Shown one piece after another: positions 16,032 to 26,985 of a stretch of 64,000 bases of DNA. Location: NCBI GenBank assembly GCA_944321735.1, contig CALUMK010000003.1, positions 79,048 to 143,047 on the forward strand, read 5' to 3'. Both the position numbers and the translations under genes were made by a program. Below the pieces are notes generated by a model that saw only the letters and a program-made list of their open reading frames with translations, was not told the origin of the DNA and did not search any database. This DNA is from an uncultured Bacteroidales bacterium. GTDB taxonomy: Bacteria > Bacteroidota > Bacteroidia > Bacteroidales > P3. Position 1 is the stretch's first letter; every line of letters begins with the position of its first letter.

Positions 16032-17225
16032 TTAACGGGTGGATTGCCGTTGCAACTCCTTTTTGGCATCCGTCAAAATCCGGCAAATTGTCAGGCTCAT
16101 GTTCGTGAGCAGGGCGGGGATATAGATGTTACGTCCTGTCAAGAAGATAGCCTCATCGAATAAGGTATAATACTGGTGAACGTTCTGGTTGGATACGAAA
16201 GCGGAAAAGTTGGCCCAGAAATTTTTTTCCTCTTCTCCGGCTCGGATCCATTGGGTGCATTGATTCCTGGTCAGCAGGCTGCCTTGTATTTCGTCCAGGC
16301 AGTTTTCAAAAAAGAATTTCAGCTGTTCGCGGCCTAAGGCGCTCATGCGTTCGCTGAAGGCTTGGATTGCTGCTATGTCGAGCCGGAAACAGATACGCAT
16401 CCAGTCGGCGAAAGCTTCGTGGAAATTCTTTCGCATTTCATTGTTTTCCAATAGTAAACGGGCATCAATCAAGCTGCCTCCGCTTCGGCTGGATATCATG
16501 CGGGCCTCTTGCGGGCTGCATCCTGACAGTTGCAGGTGCTGTGTCATGGCATCCTCTTCTACTTTGGGTACTTTAACCAGCTGCAAACGGCTTAGGATGG
16601 TGGGCAATACTTGATCCGGGTTTTCGGAAAGGACCAGGAAAACAGTTTGCGGTTCAGGTTCCTCCAAGGTTTTGAGCAGAGTGGAGGCGGCTTCGATGTT
16701 CAGTTTTTCGATAAGCCAGATGACGATTGTCCGGAACTTCGCTTCGGATGACTTTAGGCTCAGGTCTTGGAGGATTTGCCGGCCATCCCGGATATTGATG
16801 AGGGCTTGGCGGTTGCCGATGCCCATTTTCTCAATCCATTCGTTGTAGCTGAATTCGCCACCGGTAGCGAGGTAGATTTGCCGCCACTCTTCTATGTAGT
16901 CCAAGCTACGGGAATCTTTTTTGATTGTTCCGCCGTTGATATTGTTGGGATAGATGAAATGCAAATCCGGATGGACCAGTTTCTGGAACTTGATGCATGA
17001 GGGGCATTTGCCGCAAGCATCGGAAGAAATCCCCCCTAAATCATGGCCGTCGGATGCATGGATTTTGTGCTGGCAGTTGATGTATTGTGCGTATGCTATG
17101 GCCAAGGCTAATTTCTGGTCTCCAGAGGGTCCCCAGAAAAGTTGGGCATGAGGAATCCGTCCCGCATGGACTGCGGAAATAAGCCTCTCAATCAAATCTT
17201 TTCTGCCGACAATATCCCGGAACAT
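16032..17225 (-). CDS. holB: DNA polymerase III subunit delta'
   Basis: A clamp-loader subunit of the replicative polymerase, 397 residues. The N-terminal AAA+ fold starts MFRDIVGRKDLIERLISAV. The P-loop is degenerate (FWGPSGDQKLALAIA, lacking GKT), as expected for the non-ATP-binding delta' subunit. A Cys cluster (CQHK and CGKCPSC) forms the zinc module, followed by HPDLHFIYP. The arginine-finger region LSRLQLVKVP is present. The start at 17225 fits the family better than the upstream Met at 17252. It heads the operon and has a good promoter of its own. dnaX, encoding the partner subunits, is at 55.9 kb. Confidence 0.92.
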   Translation of the reverse strand: MFRDIVGRKDLIERLISAVHAGRIPHAQLFWGPSGDQKLALAIAYAQYINCQHKIHASDGHDLGGISSDACGKCPSCIKFQKLVHPDLHFIYPNNINGGTIKKDSRSLDYIEEWRQIYLATGGEFSYNEWIEKMGIGNRQALINIRDGRQILQDLSLKSSEAKFRTIVIWLIEKLNIEAASTLLKTLEEPEPQTVFLVLSENPDQVLPTILSRLQLVKVPKVEEDAMTQHLQLSGCSPQEARMISSRSGGSLIDARLLLENNEMRKNFHEAFADWMRICFRLDIAAIQAFSERMSALGREQLKFFFENCLDEIQGSLLTRNQCTQWIRAGEEEKNFWANFSAFVSNQNVHQYYTLFDEAIFLTGRNIYIPALLTNMSLTICRILTDAKKELQRQSTR

Positions 17226-17249
17226 GGTTTTTCTTATTGCATAAACCTG

Positions 17250-17281
17250 CAAATTTAGTTTAAAAGGGGGTTTTCGACAAA
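17250..17281 (-). promoter_or_regulatory. Promoter of the holB operon
   Basis: On the minus strand, TTTG (17281-17278) is followed after 20 nt by TAAATTTG (17257-17250), matching the Bacteroidetes consensus. It lies 24 nt upstream of the holB start at 17225. Confidence 0.7.
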
Positions 17282-17285
17282 TTCA

Positions 17286-17313
17286 TTGCATATTTGTTTT
17301 TTCGTTATCTTCG
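17286..17313 (+). promoter_or_regulatory. Probable promoter of the TonB receptor gene
   Basis: TTG at 17286-17288 and TATCTTCG at 17306-17313 are 17 nt apart. The -7 box has C instead of T at one position of TAnnTTTG; the same variant occurs before butyrate kinase. It diverges from the holB promoter. Confidence 0.45.
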
Positions 17314-17376
17314 CTGCTTCCCTGCACAAGATGGGTAGGGTATTGTTTTTTCGCTGGTTTTATCTCATTTGGACTT

Positions 17377-19743
17377 TTGATGGCTGCCATCTTTCGGTTG
17401 GGCTGCAGAGCCTGGGTTCTGTTCTGGATATTTGTCGTGATGCCGTTTTCCTTGTCGGCACAGACTTTTTGCACTCTTTCGGGTAGGGTACAGGACAAGC
17501 GGACTCGGGAACCGGTAGTGGATGCGGCTATTTGGGTTCCTGCTTTGCAAAAAGGCACCACCAGTGATTGGGACGGGTATTACGAGATCAAATTGCCGAT
17601 GGGAACCTATGATTTGCGGATTAATAGTCTTGGTTATGCTTCGATGGATGTGACTGTGAGATTGGACAAGGAGCAGAGCCGGAATTTTTTTCTGGAAACC
17701 GATGCTGTGCTGCTGGAGGGTGTGGAAGTCAAGGGCAGCCGTTCCAGCCGGGAGGCGCAGAATACGATTGGCATGGTCAGCCTTACATCCGAGATGATAC
17801 AGAAGATACCGGCTTTGTTGGGAGAACCGGATATCATCAAGGCTGTGCAGCTTTTGCCCGGGGTTTTGATGTCAACCGAGACCAGTTCGGGCTTCAGTGT
17901 CAGAGGGGGTGGCTTGGATCAGAATGCGATTATCTTGGATTATGCCACCTTGTACAATCCGACACATACTTGTGGCTTTTTCTCGGTATTCAATAACGAT
18001 GCCGTGGGAGGTGCGCAGATATACAAAGGAGATATTCCTATATCATACGGAGGAAGATTGGCATCGGTGGTTGACGTTACCATGAAGGAGGGCGATTTCC
18101 AAAACTATCATCTGGATGCAAGTTTGGGACTGTTGGTGGCCAAGGCTACTGTCAACGGGCCGATTTGGAAAGGTCGCACATCTTTTTTAGCTGCAGCCAG
18201 GGTCACATATTTCGATATGTTTCTTCCTTTGGCAGGTATAAAGGGAACACGTCTTGGTTTCTATGATTTTAATGCCAAGCTGGTCCATAAGTTTTCCAAT
18301 GACAAGGACAAGATTTCGCTTTCGGGCTATATGGGGCGTGATCGTTTCGGTTTGGAGTCGATGGATGTCGGCTTGGATTACGGGAACCAGATGCTGAGCT
18401 TGACCTGGACGCACTTGTTCTCGAATCGCTTTGTGATGAATGCTAATGTCCACGTAAGTGATTATCTGAGTTATGCCCAGCAGAATACCGATGCTTACGA
18501 TTTCATTTGGAAAACCCGGATTACCGACTATGTGGGGAAGATGGATTGGACGTTCAGTCCGGAGAACCATGAGCTCCGCTTCGGTTTCGATCTCCGTTAC
18601 CATGTCTATCAGCCAGGGGATTTGACGGTGAATATGTATGAGGCCATTGGCTTTGTGGATTCCAATTACAATTACCGTTTCAATCAGGATTATTACCATG
18701 CCTTGGAAAGCGGAGTCTATATTGGGAACAATCAATCGATAGGGAAGAGGCTGCTTGTTAAATACGGCTTGCGGTTGAGCACTTTTTCCAATCAAGGGCC
18801 GGATTCGGTTTCTTTTTTCGATGCCGACTACAATCGGACCGACCGGCGTTATTACGCGGGTCGGCAATTCTATCACACCTATTGGGGATTAGAACCGCGG
18901 GTAGGGGTGTCCTATCAGTTTGATTATGATATTAGTTTGAAATTCAACTATACTCGGACTATCCAATATTCCCAGTTGGCAACAAATTCCAATTCGGGCA
19001 ATCCGTTGGATATCTGGTTTCCGGCCAATTCGTTTGTCAAGCCGCAGACATCCGATATGTTGGCGCTGGCTTATGTGCAGAATTTTTCGGACAAGGAGTG
19101 GGAACTTTCGTTGGAGGCTTATTATAAATTCATGCACAATGTGATAGATTTCAAGGATCACTCCAATGTATTGCTCAATACGGATCTTTATGGCGAACTC
19201 CGGCTAGGGCGAGGATGGGCCTATGGTCTAGAGGTTTATTTGAAGAGAAACAAAGGAATAGTCAACGGTTCTTTGAGTTATACATATTCCCGGTCTATGC
19301 GGGTCATCGATCAAGTGAACGATGGCGAGGCTTATCCTTCACCGCAGGATCGCCCTCATGCGGTCAATGTGCTGCTTAACATAGAGCCTCATCCCCGGCA
19401 TAGCGTCTCGTTGAACTGGATGTTCTATTCCGGGCAGCCGACAACCTATCCAATTGGAAAGGCGGTGATTGATGGGCATTTCATTCCTATCTATGGCCAG
19501 CGGAATGCAGACAGAATGGAAAATTATCATCGTTTGGATGTGTCCTATACCTTCAGGTCGAAGCCTAACAATGGGAAACCCTATCGTTGGAGCCTTTCGG
19601 CTGGCTTGTACAATGCGTATGCGCGTAAGAATCCATGGTCGGTTTCGTTTTATCAAGATGCAGATAATCCGACTCATTCCTATGCCGTCAAGATATATTT
19701 GTTTTCGGTTGTTCCTTTTGTGACATTTAATTTCAGTTTTTAG
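17377..19743 (+). CDS. TonB-dependent outer-membrane receptor with CarboxypepD_reg-like domain
   Basis: 788 residues. A signal peptide ends at PFSLSAQT. Residues about 30-115 form a carboxypeptidase-regulatory-like domain (SGRVQDKRTREPVVDAAIWV), common at the N-terminus of Bacteroidetes receptors. The plug follows (SGFSVRGGGLDQNAIILDYA), then a beta barrel rich in aromatic residues ending VPFVTFNFSF, a typical outer-membrane C-terminus. No SusD partner is nearby; the next gene, 3 nt downstream, encodes a DUF4249 lipoprotein, a pairing I know from this phylum. The substrate is unknown. An iron, cobalamin, or peptide ligand are all possible. Confidence 0.92.
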   Translation: MMAAIFRLGCRAWVLFWIFVVMPFSLSAQTFCTLSGRVQDKRTREPVVDAAIWVPALQKGTTSDWDGYYEIKLPMGTYDLRINSLGYASMDVTVRLDKEQSRNFFLETDAVLLEGVEVKGSRSSREAQNTIGMVSLTSEMIQKIPALLGEPDIIKAVQLLPGVLMSTETSSGFSVRGGGLDQNAIILDYATLYNPTHTCGFFSVFNNDAVGGAQIYKGDIPISYGGRLASVVDVTMKEGDFQNYHLDASLGLLVAKATVNGPIWKGRTSFLAAARVTYFDMFLPLAGIKGTRLGFYDFNAKLVHKFSNDKDKISLSGYMGRDRFGLESMDVGLDYGNQMLSLTWTHLFSNRFVMNANVHVSDYLSYAQQNTDAYDFIWKTRITDYVGKMDWTFSPENHELRFGFDLRYHVYQPGDLTVNMYEAIGFVDSNYNYRFNQDYYHALESGVYIGNNQSIGKRLLVKYGLRLSTFSNQGPDSVSFFDADYNRTDRRYYAGRQFYHTYWGLEPRVGVSYQFDYDISLKFNYTRTIQYSQLATNSNSGNPLDIWFPANSFVKPQTSDMLALAYVQNFSDKEWELSLEAYYKFMHNVIDFKDHSNVLLNTDLYGELRLGRGWAYGLEVYLKRNKGIVNGSLSYTYSRSMRVIDQVNDGEAYPSPQDRPHAVNVLLNIEPHPRHSVSLNWMFYSGQPTTYPIGKAVIDGHFIPIYGQRNADRMENYHRLDVSYTFRSKPNNGKPYRWSLSAGLYNAYARKNPWSVSFYQDADNPTHSYAVKIYLFSVVPFVTFNFSF

Positions 19744-19746
19744 GTT

Positions 19747-20739
19747 ATGGGTAGAATCAGTGTTATGGGACGATGGATTGCGGCGCGGATTAACGGTTTT
19801 GGAGGTAGGGGCTTGCGGATAACGTTTGTCCGCTATGTATGGGGCGGGCTATTCCTGTTGTTAGGCGGGGCCTGCACGGAGATTATTGACGTGGATTTGG
19901 GTAGCATGGATTCTATTCTGATAGTCGATGCCAAGTTGACGACCGATACGACTTCTCATCAGGTCAAGTTGAACCGCTCTTGCGATTATTACGATCCCGA
20001 TGTGGACAGGACCGCAGTCGTAGGCGCGGAAGTCTATGTGCTGAGGGAAGACGGTTCCCGTATAGACTATCTGGAAGACCTTTCTTCGCCGGGGCTTTAT
20101 CGGACCGCCCCGGATGTATATGGAGAGATTGGAAAGACCTATACATTGCATATAGAGGCGGATGCCGATGGAGATGGCTCAAGGGAATGCTATGAAGCGG
20201 AAAGCAAGATGCCCATAATTCCGCCGATAGATTCGATACGGCCGATGCACGGGATGGGGATGCCGCCGTTTTATGTGTCGAATCCGTCCCGCTTAGGTTG
20301 GAATATCATGATTTACGCGCAGGATCCTCCTACCAAGGAAAATTATGGTTTCAGTTTTGCAATTGGCGATAGGGTGTATTTCGATTCGATTACCGATATT
20401 TTCTGTTTTCCGGATATGTTCACTTCCGGAATTTATCTGGCGGGACTTACAATATACTTCTTTGCGGACGAGCCCTCCGATAGCACCCGGGTTCCAGCCT
20501 TGAAAGCGGGCGATAGCGTCACGATGATTCTTTATAGTTTTACCGATGCTTATAATCAATATATTTCCGATGTGAACGAGGCTGTCTCGACAGATTTGCC
20601 TGTTTTTAGCGCAGCGCCGTCCAATGTGCGGGGCAATATCTCTAACGGGGCTTTCGGTTGTTTTGCGGTTTATTCAATAAGCCGGGCTAGCTGCATTATT
20701 CCATCCCGGTCTGACGACCAAGCGGATGATGTTCATTAG
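19747..20739 (+). CDS. DUF4249 lipoprotein paired with a TonB receptor
   Basis: 330 residues with a long N-terminus followed by the lipobox LLLGGAC (Cys near 43); the true start may be a later Met, such as that at 19765. The DUF4249 pattern is visible: CTEIIDVDLG after the Cys, then ILIVDAKLTTDTTSHQVKLNRS, GAEVYVLREDG, GLYRTAPDVYGEIGKTYTL and IPPIDSIRPM. Proteins of this family are predicted surface or periplasmic lipoproteins that accompany TonB receptors and probably help in ligand capture. The last 4 bp overlap the end of the convergent patatin gene. Family likely, ligand unknown. Confidence 0.85.
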   Translation: MGRISVMGRWIAARINGFGGRGLRITFVRYVWGGLFLLLGGACTEIIDVDLGSMDSILIVDAKLTTDTTSHQVKLNRSCDYYDPDVDRTAVVGAEVYVLREDGSRIDYLEDLSSPGLYRTAPDVYGEIGKTYTLHIEADADGDGSRECYEAESKMPIIPPIDSIRPMHGMGMPPFYVSNPSRLGWNIMIYAQDPPTKENYGFSFAIGDRVYFDSITDIFCFPDMFTSGIYLAGLTIYFFADEPSDSTRVPALKAGDSVTMILYSFTDAYNQYISDVNEAVSTDLPVFSAAPSNVRGNISNGAFGCFAVYSISRASCIIPSRSDDQADDVH

Positions 20740-23099
20740 AACCAATATCCGATATTTAAGAAGATGTTGAATTTATGAATATTGGATGTCTGGAAGCTGA
20801 GGCCGACCGGCCCGATGGGGGTATTGTATGATATTCCGACGTTCCCGCCGTAAATAATGTGGTCAAAGTCCCGGATCATGTCGATGATTTCGTATTCGGC
20901 TTTTCCGATTCCACCACGGAAGCTGAGGTAGAGGTTCTTAATCAGCATAATCTGGGCTGTAAGCCGGATGTTGGCAAGCTGGTATCCGCTGGATTGGCCG
21001 AACTGCACTCCGGGGAGCATGCTGCTGTAAACTCCTTCGATATAGGCGCATCCTCCTTGAAAGAATTGGTATTGGATAGGAATGATGGAACTGCTGCGGA
21101 AGACTATGCTGCCTAAGCTGAAGCCAGGATAAAACGTGACTCGTTTGCCGGCCTGGATGGCAAAATCCGCAGTCCAGTATGCACTGAGAAAATGCTTGGC
21201 GATGTTTTTCCCATGTTCTGAGCCTACTTGAACAGGGAAACTTACTTCCAGGTTCATTCTTGAGCCTTTTGTAGGATAGTGCTTCTGGTTGAAGCTATTG
21301 TGCCGGTAATAGAAATAAGGGTATATGTATCCATTGTTGAATACATCTTGCCGGTCGATGGCCGATGATATCCATTCCCGGTTATTTCCGTATTCGTAAG
21401 CGATACCCAAGCCAAGTATATTCAATTTCCAGTTGGATTGGCCGTAGATACGTGCCCGATAGAGGTTGGATCGAATCTCCGAGGTCCGGTTTCCGGGCGA
21501 TTCAGGATTACGGTAGAGGTATCCGTTGATATGATAGTAGTCCAAACCTATGCCAAGGCTGGGCAGCCAGACGGAGTATTTGTTTTTGCGGGGACGCCAG
21601 TCGGGCATCACAGTGTAGTCTAAACTGGCTTTCGATAATTTTGACAATTCCACGTCCAGTGTGAGCAATGAATTCTTGAAACCCAGATTGCGGAATTCGA
21701 CCCCGGCCAGGAGTGCTGCAGCTCGGGTGTTATCGTACCGGATTCCCAGGTTGAAGGCGTTTGACGGAGCTTCATCCACATTGACAACGAGGACGGTTCC
21801 GTCTTGAAAGCCGGTGTCTTGTTTGAACTCGTAGCTGACAGAGCGGAATACATTGCTCCCATATAGGCGGTCTATGCCGTTGGTGATTTCTGAGAGACGC
21901 ACCCATTTTCCCGATTCTACTTGCAGGAATTGGTTTATGTAACCTTGGTTGTATTTTTTGAGGCCGGTATATTCGATTTGTGAGATGAATACGGCTTCAG
22001 GGGGGAGATAGGGTTTCTTTTCCTTGGGCGGTTCGGGTTCGTATTCCGACAGCTCTTCTGCCAATTGCTTGAGTTGGGCATATATTTCCGGCGAACGTGC
22101 AGCTGCTTCGCCTCTTGCCATCAGGGAGTCTGTCTTCGAAAAGCTTGTGGTCGTATAGCCTTTCATGTTAGGTCTGATTAAGACACGGCAAGCTTTGCGG
22201 TTGTCCATGACCCGGTTTTTGGAACCCATGAAAATGACTTCTTCCAATACATCCATGAAGCTGCCCATATTGTCGGCTCCAGCGTAGGAGAATCCGACAT
22301 CTACTCCGATGACGATATCTACGCCTTTTTCCAGTATCTTGTCAACGGGAAAATTGTTCAGGACCCCGCCGTCCACTAAGACCATTGTGTCGATGTTTAC
22401 AGGGGAAAATACCCCGGGAACCGCCATGCTGGCCCGCATGGCCACAGCCAGATTCCCGCTGTCCAGGTAGGCTGCTTGTCCATTGACGATATTGGCGCCC
22501 ACGCAGAAAAAGGGAATGTTGAATTCCTTGAATGTTTTTGATTTGTAGGCTTGGGATGTCAGGGTATAAAAGAGGTTGTTGATATGCTGGCCTCTCAGGA
22601 ATCCTATGGGGACAATCGATGAACTTGCGTCATTGCCTATACCGAAGGGCAGGCGTAGCATGTATTCGTTTTTGTTGACGTAGAACACGTCGGTCCAATC
22701 AGCCCGGTCGCTGAGCAGCAGCCCCCAGTCGGCATGAGTCAGGATGGAGTCCAGTTCATGGGCTGTATAACCGTATGCATACAGGCCTCCGATAATGGAA
22801 CCCATGCTGGTGCCGCCGATATAATCGATGGGGATGCCTAATTCCTCTAAGACTTTGATAACCCCTACATGTGCAATGCCTTTTGCGCCACCCCCGCTTA
22901 AGACCAAGCCGACCCGAGGGCGGACTCCTTTGTATTTCAGTCCATTTTGTTCGACCCAGCGGCTGGAATCTATTTGGTAAAGAGTGAAGACTTCTTTCTG
23001 GCTCGTATCTGTTTGAGCGAGGCTTGGGCATGGAAACAGCATATTGCCTCCTATGATCAGGAATGCCCAAAGTACTATTTTTTGAAAGAAAGCCTTCAT
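20736..23099 (-). CDS. Patatin-like phospholipase fused to an outer-membrane barrel
   Basis: 787 residues. After a signal peptide (IIGGNMLFPCPSLAQ) comes a patatin hydrolase domain: GLVLSGGGAKGIAHVGV (oxyanion loop), GGTSMGS (nucleophile Ser in GxSxG) and VDGGVLNNFPV (Asp of the catalytic dyad). A POTRA-like segment follows (ISQIEYTGLKKYNQGYINQF), then a C-terminal BamA/Omp85-type barrel ending FNIFLNIGYWF. This resembles the type Vd autotransporter layout of PlpD, but in Bacteroidetes the protein is widespread and may act in outer-membrane lipid turnover. The start at 23099 gives a clean signal peptide. It follows eno on the minus strand, separated by a terminator-like hairpin. Confidence 0.92.
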   Translation of the reverse strand: MKAFFQKIVLWAFLIIGGNMLFPCPSLAQTDTSQKEVFTLYQIDSSRWVEQNGLKYKGVRPRVGLVLSGGGAKGIAHVGVIKVLEELGIPIDYIGGTSMGSIIGGLYAYGYTAHELDSILTHADWGLLLSDRADWTDVFYVNKNEYMLRLPFGIGNDASSSIVPIGFLRGQHINNLFYTLTSQAYKSKTFKEFNIPFFCVGANIVNGQAAYLDSGNLAVAMRASMAVPGVFSPVNIDTMVLVDGGVLNNFPVDKILEKGVDIVIGVDVGFSYAGADNMGSFMDVLEEVIFMGSKNRVMDNRKACRVLIRPNMKGYTTTSFSKTDSLMARGEAAARSPEIYAQLKQLAEELSEYEPEPPKEKKPYLPPEAVFISQIEYTGLKKYNQGYINQFLQVESGKWVRLSEITNGIDRLYGSNVFRSVSYEFKQDTGFQDGTVLVVNVDEAPSNAFNLGIRYDNTRAAALLAGVEFRNLGFKNSLLTLDVELSKLSKASLDYTVMPDWRPRKNKYSVWLPSLGIGLDYYHINGYLYRNPESPGNRTSEIRSNLYRARIYGQSNWKLNILGLGIAYEYGNNREWISSAIDRQDVFNNGYIYPYFYYRHNSFNQKHYPTKGSRMNLEVSFPVQVGSEHGKNIAKHFLSAYWTADFAIQAGKRVTFYPGFSLGSIVFRSSSIIPIQYQFFQGGCAYIEGVYSSMLPGVQFGQSSGYQLANIRLTAQIMLIKNLYLSFRGGIGKAEYEIIDMIRDFDHIIYGGNVGISYNTPIGPVGLSFQTSNIHKFNIFLNIGYWF

Positions 23100-23163
23100 C
23101 CTATTTTGTTTTTGGCAGATGGATGGCAACGAACGCAGGTAGCCCTTTGCCATGCCTACAAGA

Positions 23164-23234
23164 AAAGAGGGGTATCCTCTTTCCATTAGCGAGACCGTTT
23201 AGGATTCCCGCTTGGATTGGCGATACCCCTCTTT
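23164..23234 (-). terminator. Terminator-like hairpin after eno
   Basis: AAAGAGGGGTATC (23164-23176) and GATACCCCTCTTT (23222-23234) form a perfect 13-bp stem with a 45-nt loop. Read on the minus strand, the second arm ends in CTCTTTTCTT, a short U-rich stretch. It lies 16 bp past the eno stop and before the patatin start. Confidence 0.65.
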
Positions 23235-23250
23235 GGTCTGGTAAGGGAAA

Positions 23251-24597
<1,347 letters not shown>

Positions 24598-24624
24598 TTA
24601 GTTTTTTTTTGTCTCAGCAACCCT

Positions 24625-24632
24625 CAAAGATA
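24625..24632 (-). promoter_or_regulatory. -7 promoter box of eno
   Basis: On the minus strand this reads TATCTTTG, an exact TAnnTTTG match, 81 nt before the eno start. It overlaps the downstream flank of the rplQ terminator. No clear -33 TTTG is seen. Confidence 0.5.
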
Positions 24633-24634
24633 TG

Positions 24635-24704
24635 AAAAAAGAGGGTCACAGAAAAAGTATTTTTCGTTACATTGTCCCCGAAAAATGCTCTCCGTACCCT
24701 CTTT
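24635..24704 (-). terminator. Intrinsic terminator closing the ribosomal protein block
   Basis: On the minus strand, AAAGAGGGT (24704-24696) pairs with ACCCTCTTT (24646-24638), and the second arm runs straight into six U residues (A-run at 24635-24640 on the plus strand). It starts about 30 nt after the rplQ stop. Confidence 0.8.
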
Positions 24705-24735
24705 GGTAAGCTAATAACCAACTTCTGCCGATGCT

Positions 24736-25239
24736 TTATTCTGCTTTTTCGGCTTCGGTTTCTGCTTTTGTTTCGGCTGCTGGAGCCTCTGCTTGTGCAG
24801 GAACTTCTGTTGCTGCGGCTTTCTTTTTACCTCCACGACGAGTCGATTTGCTCTTCGTTTCTTTGGTGCTGCCGGCATTGAGGCTGTAGTCAACCAATTC
24901 GATAAAGGCCATTTCCGCATTGTCGCCAAGACGGTAACCGGTTTTCAAGATACGGGTATATCCTCCGGGCCGCTGTGCGATTTTCTGGGAAATTTCCCTG
25001 AACAACTCTGTAACAGCTTCTTTGTTCTGCAGATAGCTGAACACAACACGGCGAGAGTGGGTTGTGTCTTCTTTTGCTTTGGTCAAAAGAGGTTCTACAT
25101 AAGTCCTCAAAGCTTTCGCCTTGGCCAAGGTTGTATTAATCCGCTTGTGCAGGATTAACGAGGATGCCATATTGGCTAACATTTGACGCCGATGGGCGTG
25201 CGTCCTGCTCAGTTTATTGAATTTCTTTCCGTGTCTCAT
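24736..25239 (-). CDS. rplQ: 50S ribosomal protein bL17
   Basis: 167 residues. The conserved core [20 protein letters not shown] and [22 protein letters not shown] fits bL17 of the large subunit. Beyond the core, at about residue 118, a Lys/Ala/Glu-rich tail ([20 protein letters not shown] onward) makes it longer than the E. coli protein; such tails are common in Bacteroidetes. Last gene of the block, 11 nt after rpoA, followed by an intrinsic terminator. Confidence 0.97.
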   Translation of the reverse strand: MRHGKKFNKLSRTHAHRRQMLANMASSLILHKRINTTLAKAKALRTYVEPLLTKAKEDTTHSRRVVFSYLQNKEAVTELFREISQKIAQRPGGYTRILKTGYRLGDNAEMAFIELVDYSLNAGSTKETKSKSTRRGGKKKAAATEVPAQAEAPAAETKAETEAEKAE

Positions 25240-25250
25240 GATAAGCTCCC

Positions 25251-26270
25251 CTAATTTTCTTCTTTTTCTTCTGTTGGTTCAGGTTTTGTCAATTTGTATT
25301 TGGTGACGTTCATGCCGAAGTCCAAGTTCTTGGATTTGACAAGGTTTTCCAACTCGGTCAACGACTTCTTGCCAAAGTTGCGGAACTTGAGCAAATCGGA
25401 CTTGTTAAACGAAACCAGCTCGCCCAGAGTTTCCACTTCTGCTGCTTTGAGGCAATTCAATGCACGTACAGAGAGTTCCATATCGGCCAGACGCGTATTG
25501 AGCAACTGGCGCATATGCAAGTCTTCTTCATCGAACTCCCCGGTAAAATCATCTACCGGAGCCTCCATTGCCATTTTTTCATCTGTGAACAATGTAAAAT
25601 GCTCAATCAGGATATTAGCAGCATCTTTCAATGCATCTTTAGGCGAAATGGAGCCATCCGTAATAATCGTCAAGATTAACTTTTCGTAGTCGGTTTTTTG
25701 TTCTACGCGGAAGTTTTCCGTTTCATAGTGAACGTTCTTGATTGGCGTATGGATGGAGTCGATGGCAATCGTGCCAACCGGGTCATTCGGATTCTTGTTT
25801 TCTTCGGCAGGAACCCATCCCCGTCCTTTATTGATGGCAATATCCATGCTGAGCTTGACGCTCGGCTCCATATGGCAGATTTCAAATTCAGGATTCAAGA
25901 CCTGGAAGCCGTTCAAAACATTGTTCAAGTCTCCGGCTTTGAATACTTCCTGATTGGAAATTTCCAAATGAATCTTTTCTTGATCCGTGTCCTTGATTTG
26001 CTGTTTGAATCGTATTTGCTTAAGATTGAGAACGATGTTTGTAACATCCTCAATAACCCCTTTGATAGAAGCAAATTCGTGATCGACCCCTTCGATACGG
26101 ATAGAAGTGATGGCAAACCCTTCTAGCGAAGATATCAAGATACGGCGTAATGCATTTCCTATGGTAACCGAATAGCCTGGCTCCAGCGGATGGACTTCAA
26201 AGACGCCCTTTTTGTCATCCAAGCTGACCATGTTGACTTTATCCGGTTTCTGAAAAGCTAAAATTGCCAT
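25251..26270 (-). CDS. rpoA: RNA polymerase alpha subunit
   Basis: 339 residues. The N-terminal dimerisation domain ([19 protein letters not shown]) assembles the polymerase core. The C-terminal helix-hairpin-helix domain ([20 protein letters not shown], then [16 protein letters not shown]) contacts UP elements and activators. It has the usual alpha-operon position between rpsD and rplQ. An insertion of Bacteroidetes type ([20 protein letters not shown] region) is ordinary for the family. Confidence 0.98.
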   Translation of the reverse strand: MAILAFQKPDKVNMVSLDDKKGVFEVHPLEPGYSVTIGNALRRILISSLEGFAITSIRIEGVDHEFASIKGVIEDVTNIVLNLKQIRFKQQIKDTDQEKIHLEISNQEVFKAGDLNNVLNGFQVLNPEFEICHMEPSVKLSMDIAINKGRGWVPAEENKNPNDPVGTIAIDSIHTPIKNVHYETENFRVEQKTDYEKLILTIITDGSISPKDALKDAANILIEHFTLFTDEKMAMEAPVDDFTGEFDEEDLHMRQLLNTRLADMELSVRALNCLKAAEVETLGELVSFNKSDLLKFRNFGKKSLTELENLVKSKNLDFGMNVTKYKLTKPEPTEEKEEN

Positions 26271-26345
26271 TTAGTTTTGTTTTTAGTATTAAAAATGAAA
26301 GGAAGGGACATTTCCCAAAAGTGCGGATTGCACTCCAAGCAATCA

Positions 26346-26951
26346 TTACTTGGAGTACAATTCGACAATCAACTGTTCCTTGATGTTCTCAGGAATGTTT
26401 TCGCGTTCAGGGTAGTTCAGGAATTTTCCTGTCATGGATTTGCTGTCCCATTCCAGCCAATTGTATTGGTTGGAACGACCTTCCACAGAGTTCGTGATAA
26501 CTTCCAAGGATTTCGATTTTTCGCGGACTTCCACGATATCGCCGGGGCGCAGTTGGAAAGAGGGAATGCTGACAACACGACCATTTACTACGATGTGATG
26601 ATGCCCCACCAACTGGCGTGCAGCATTACGGGTAGGTGCAATACCCAAACGGAATACTACATTGTCCAGACGGGATTCCAGCAACTGGAGCAGGTTTTCA
26701 CCCGTGATACCTTGACGGCGCGAAGCTTGAGCGAAAATCTTGCGGAACTGGCGTTCCAAAATCCCGTAAGTGTATTTGGCTTTCTGTTTTTCCTGCAGCT
26801 GGATTCCGTATTCGGAGAGCTTTGCCCGGCGTTTGTTTTGTCCATGCTGGCCGGGAGCATATTTCTTCCTTTCCAGAACCTTGTCAGCTCCATAGATGGG
26901 TTCTTGGAACTTTCGTGCAATTTTTGACTTAGGACCAATATATCTTGCCAT
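26346..26951 (-). CDS. rpsD: 30S ribosomal protein uS4
   Basis: 201 residues, starting [20 protein letters not shown]. Contains the S4 RNA-binding domain ([20 protein letters not shown] and [20 protein letters not shown]). Primary 16S rRNA binder; in other bacteria it represses the alpha operon. There are 75 nt to rpoA, enough for a control site, though none is recognised. Confidence 0.97.
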   Translation of the reverse strand: MARYIGPKSKIARKFQEPIYGADKVLERKKYAPGQHGQNKRRAKLSEYGIQLQEKQKAKYTYGILERQFRKIFAQASRRQGITGENLLQLLESRLDNVVFRLGIAPTRNAARQLVGHHHIVVNGRVVSIPSFQLRPGDIVEVREKSKSLEVITNSVEGRSNQYNWLEWDSKSMTGKFLNYPERENIPENIKEQLIVELYSK

Positions 26952-26985
26952 GTTTTTGCTATCTTTTAATGTACGTTACACAAAA

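Noticed and set aside
16032-17225. Defective P-loop in holB as a sign of a pseudogene
   Set aside because: Delta' subunits normally lack a working Walker A; all other features are intact.
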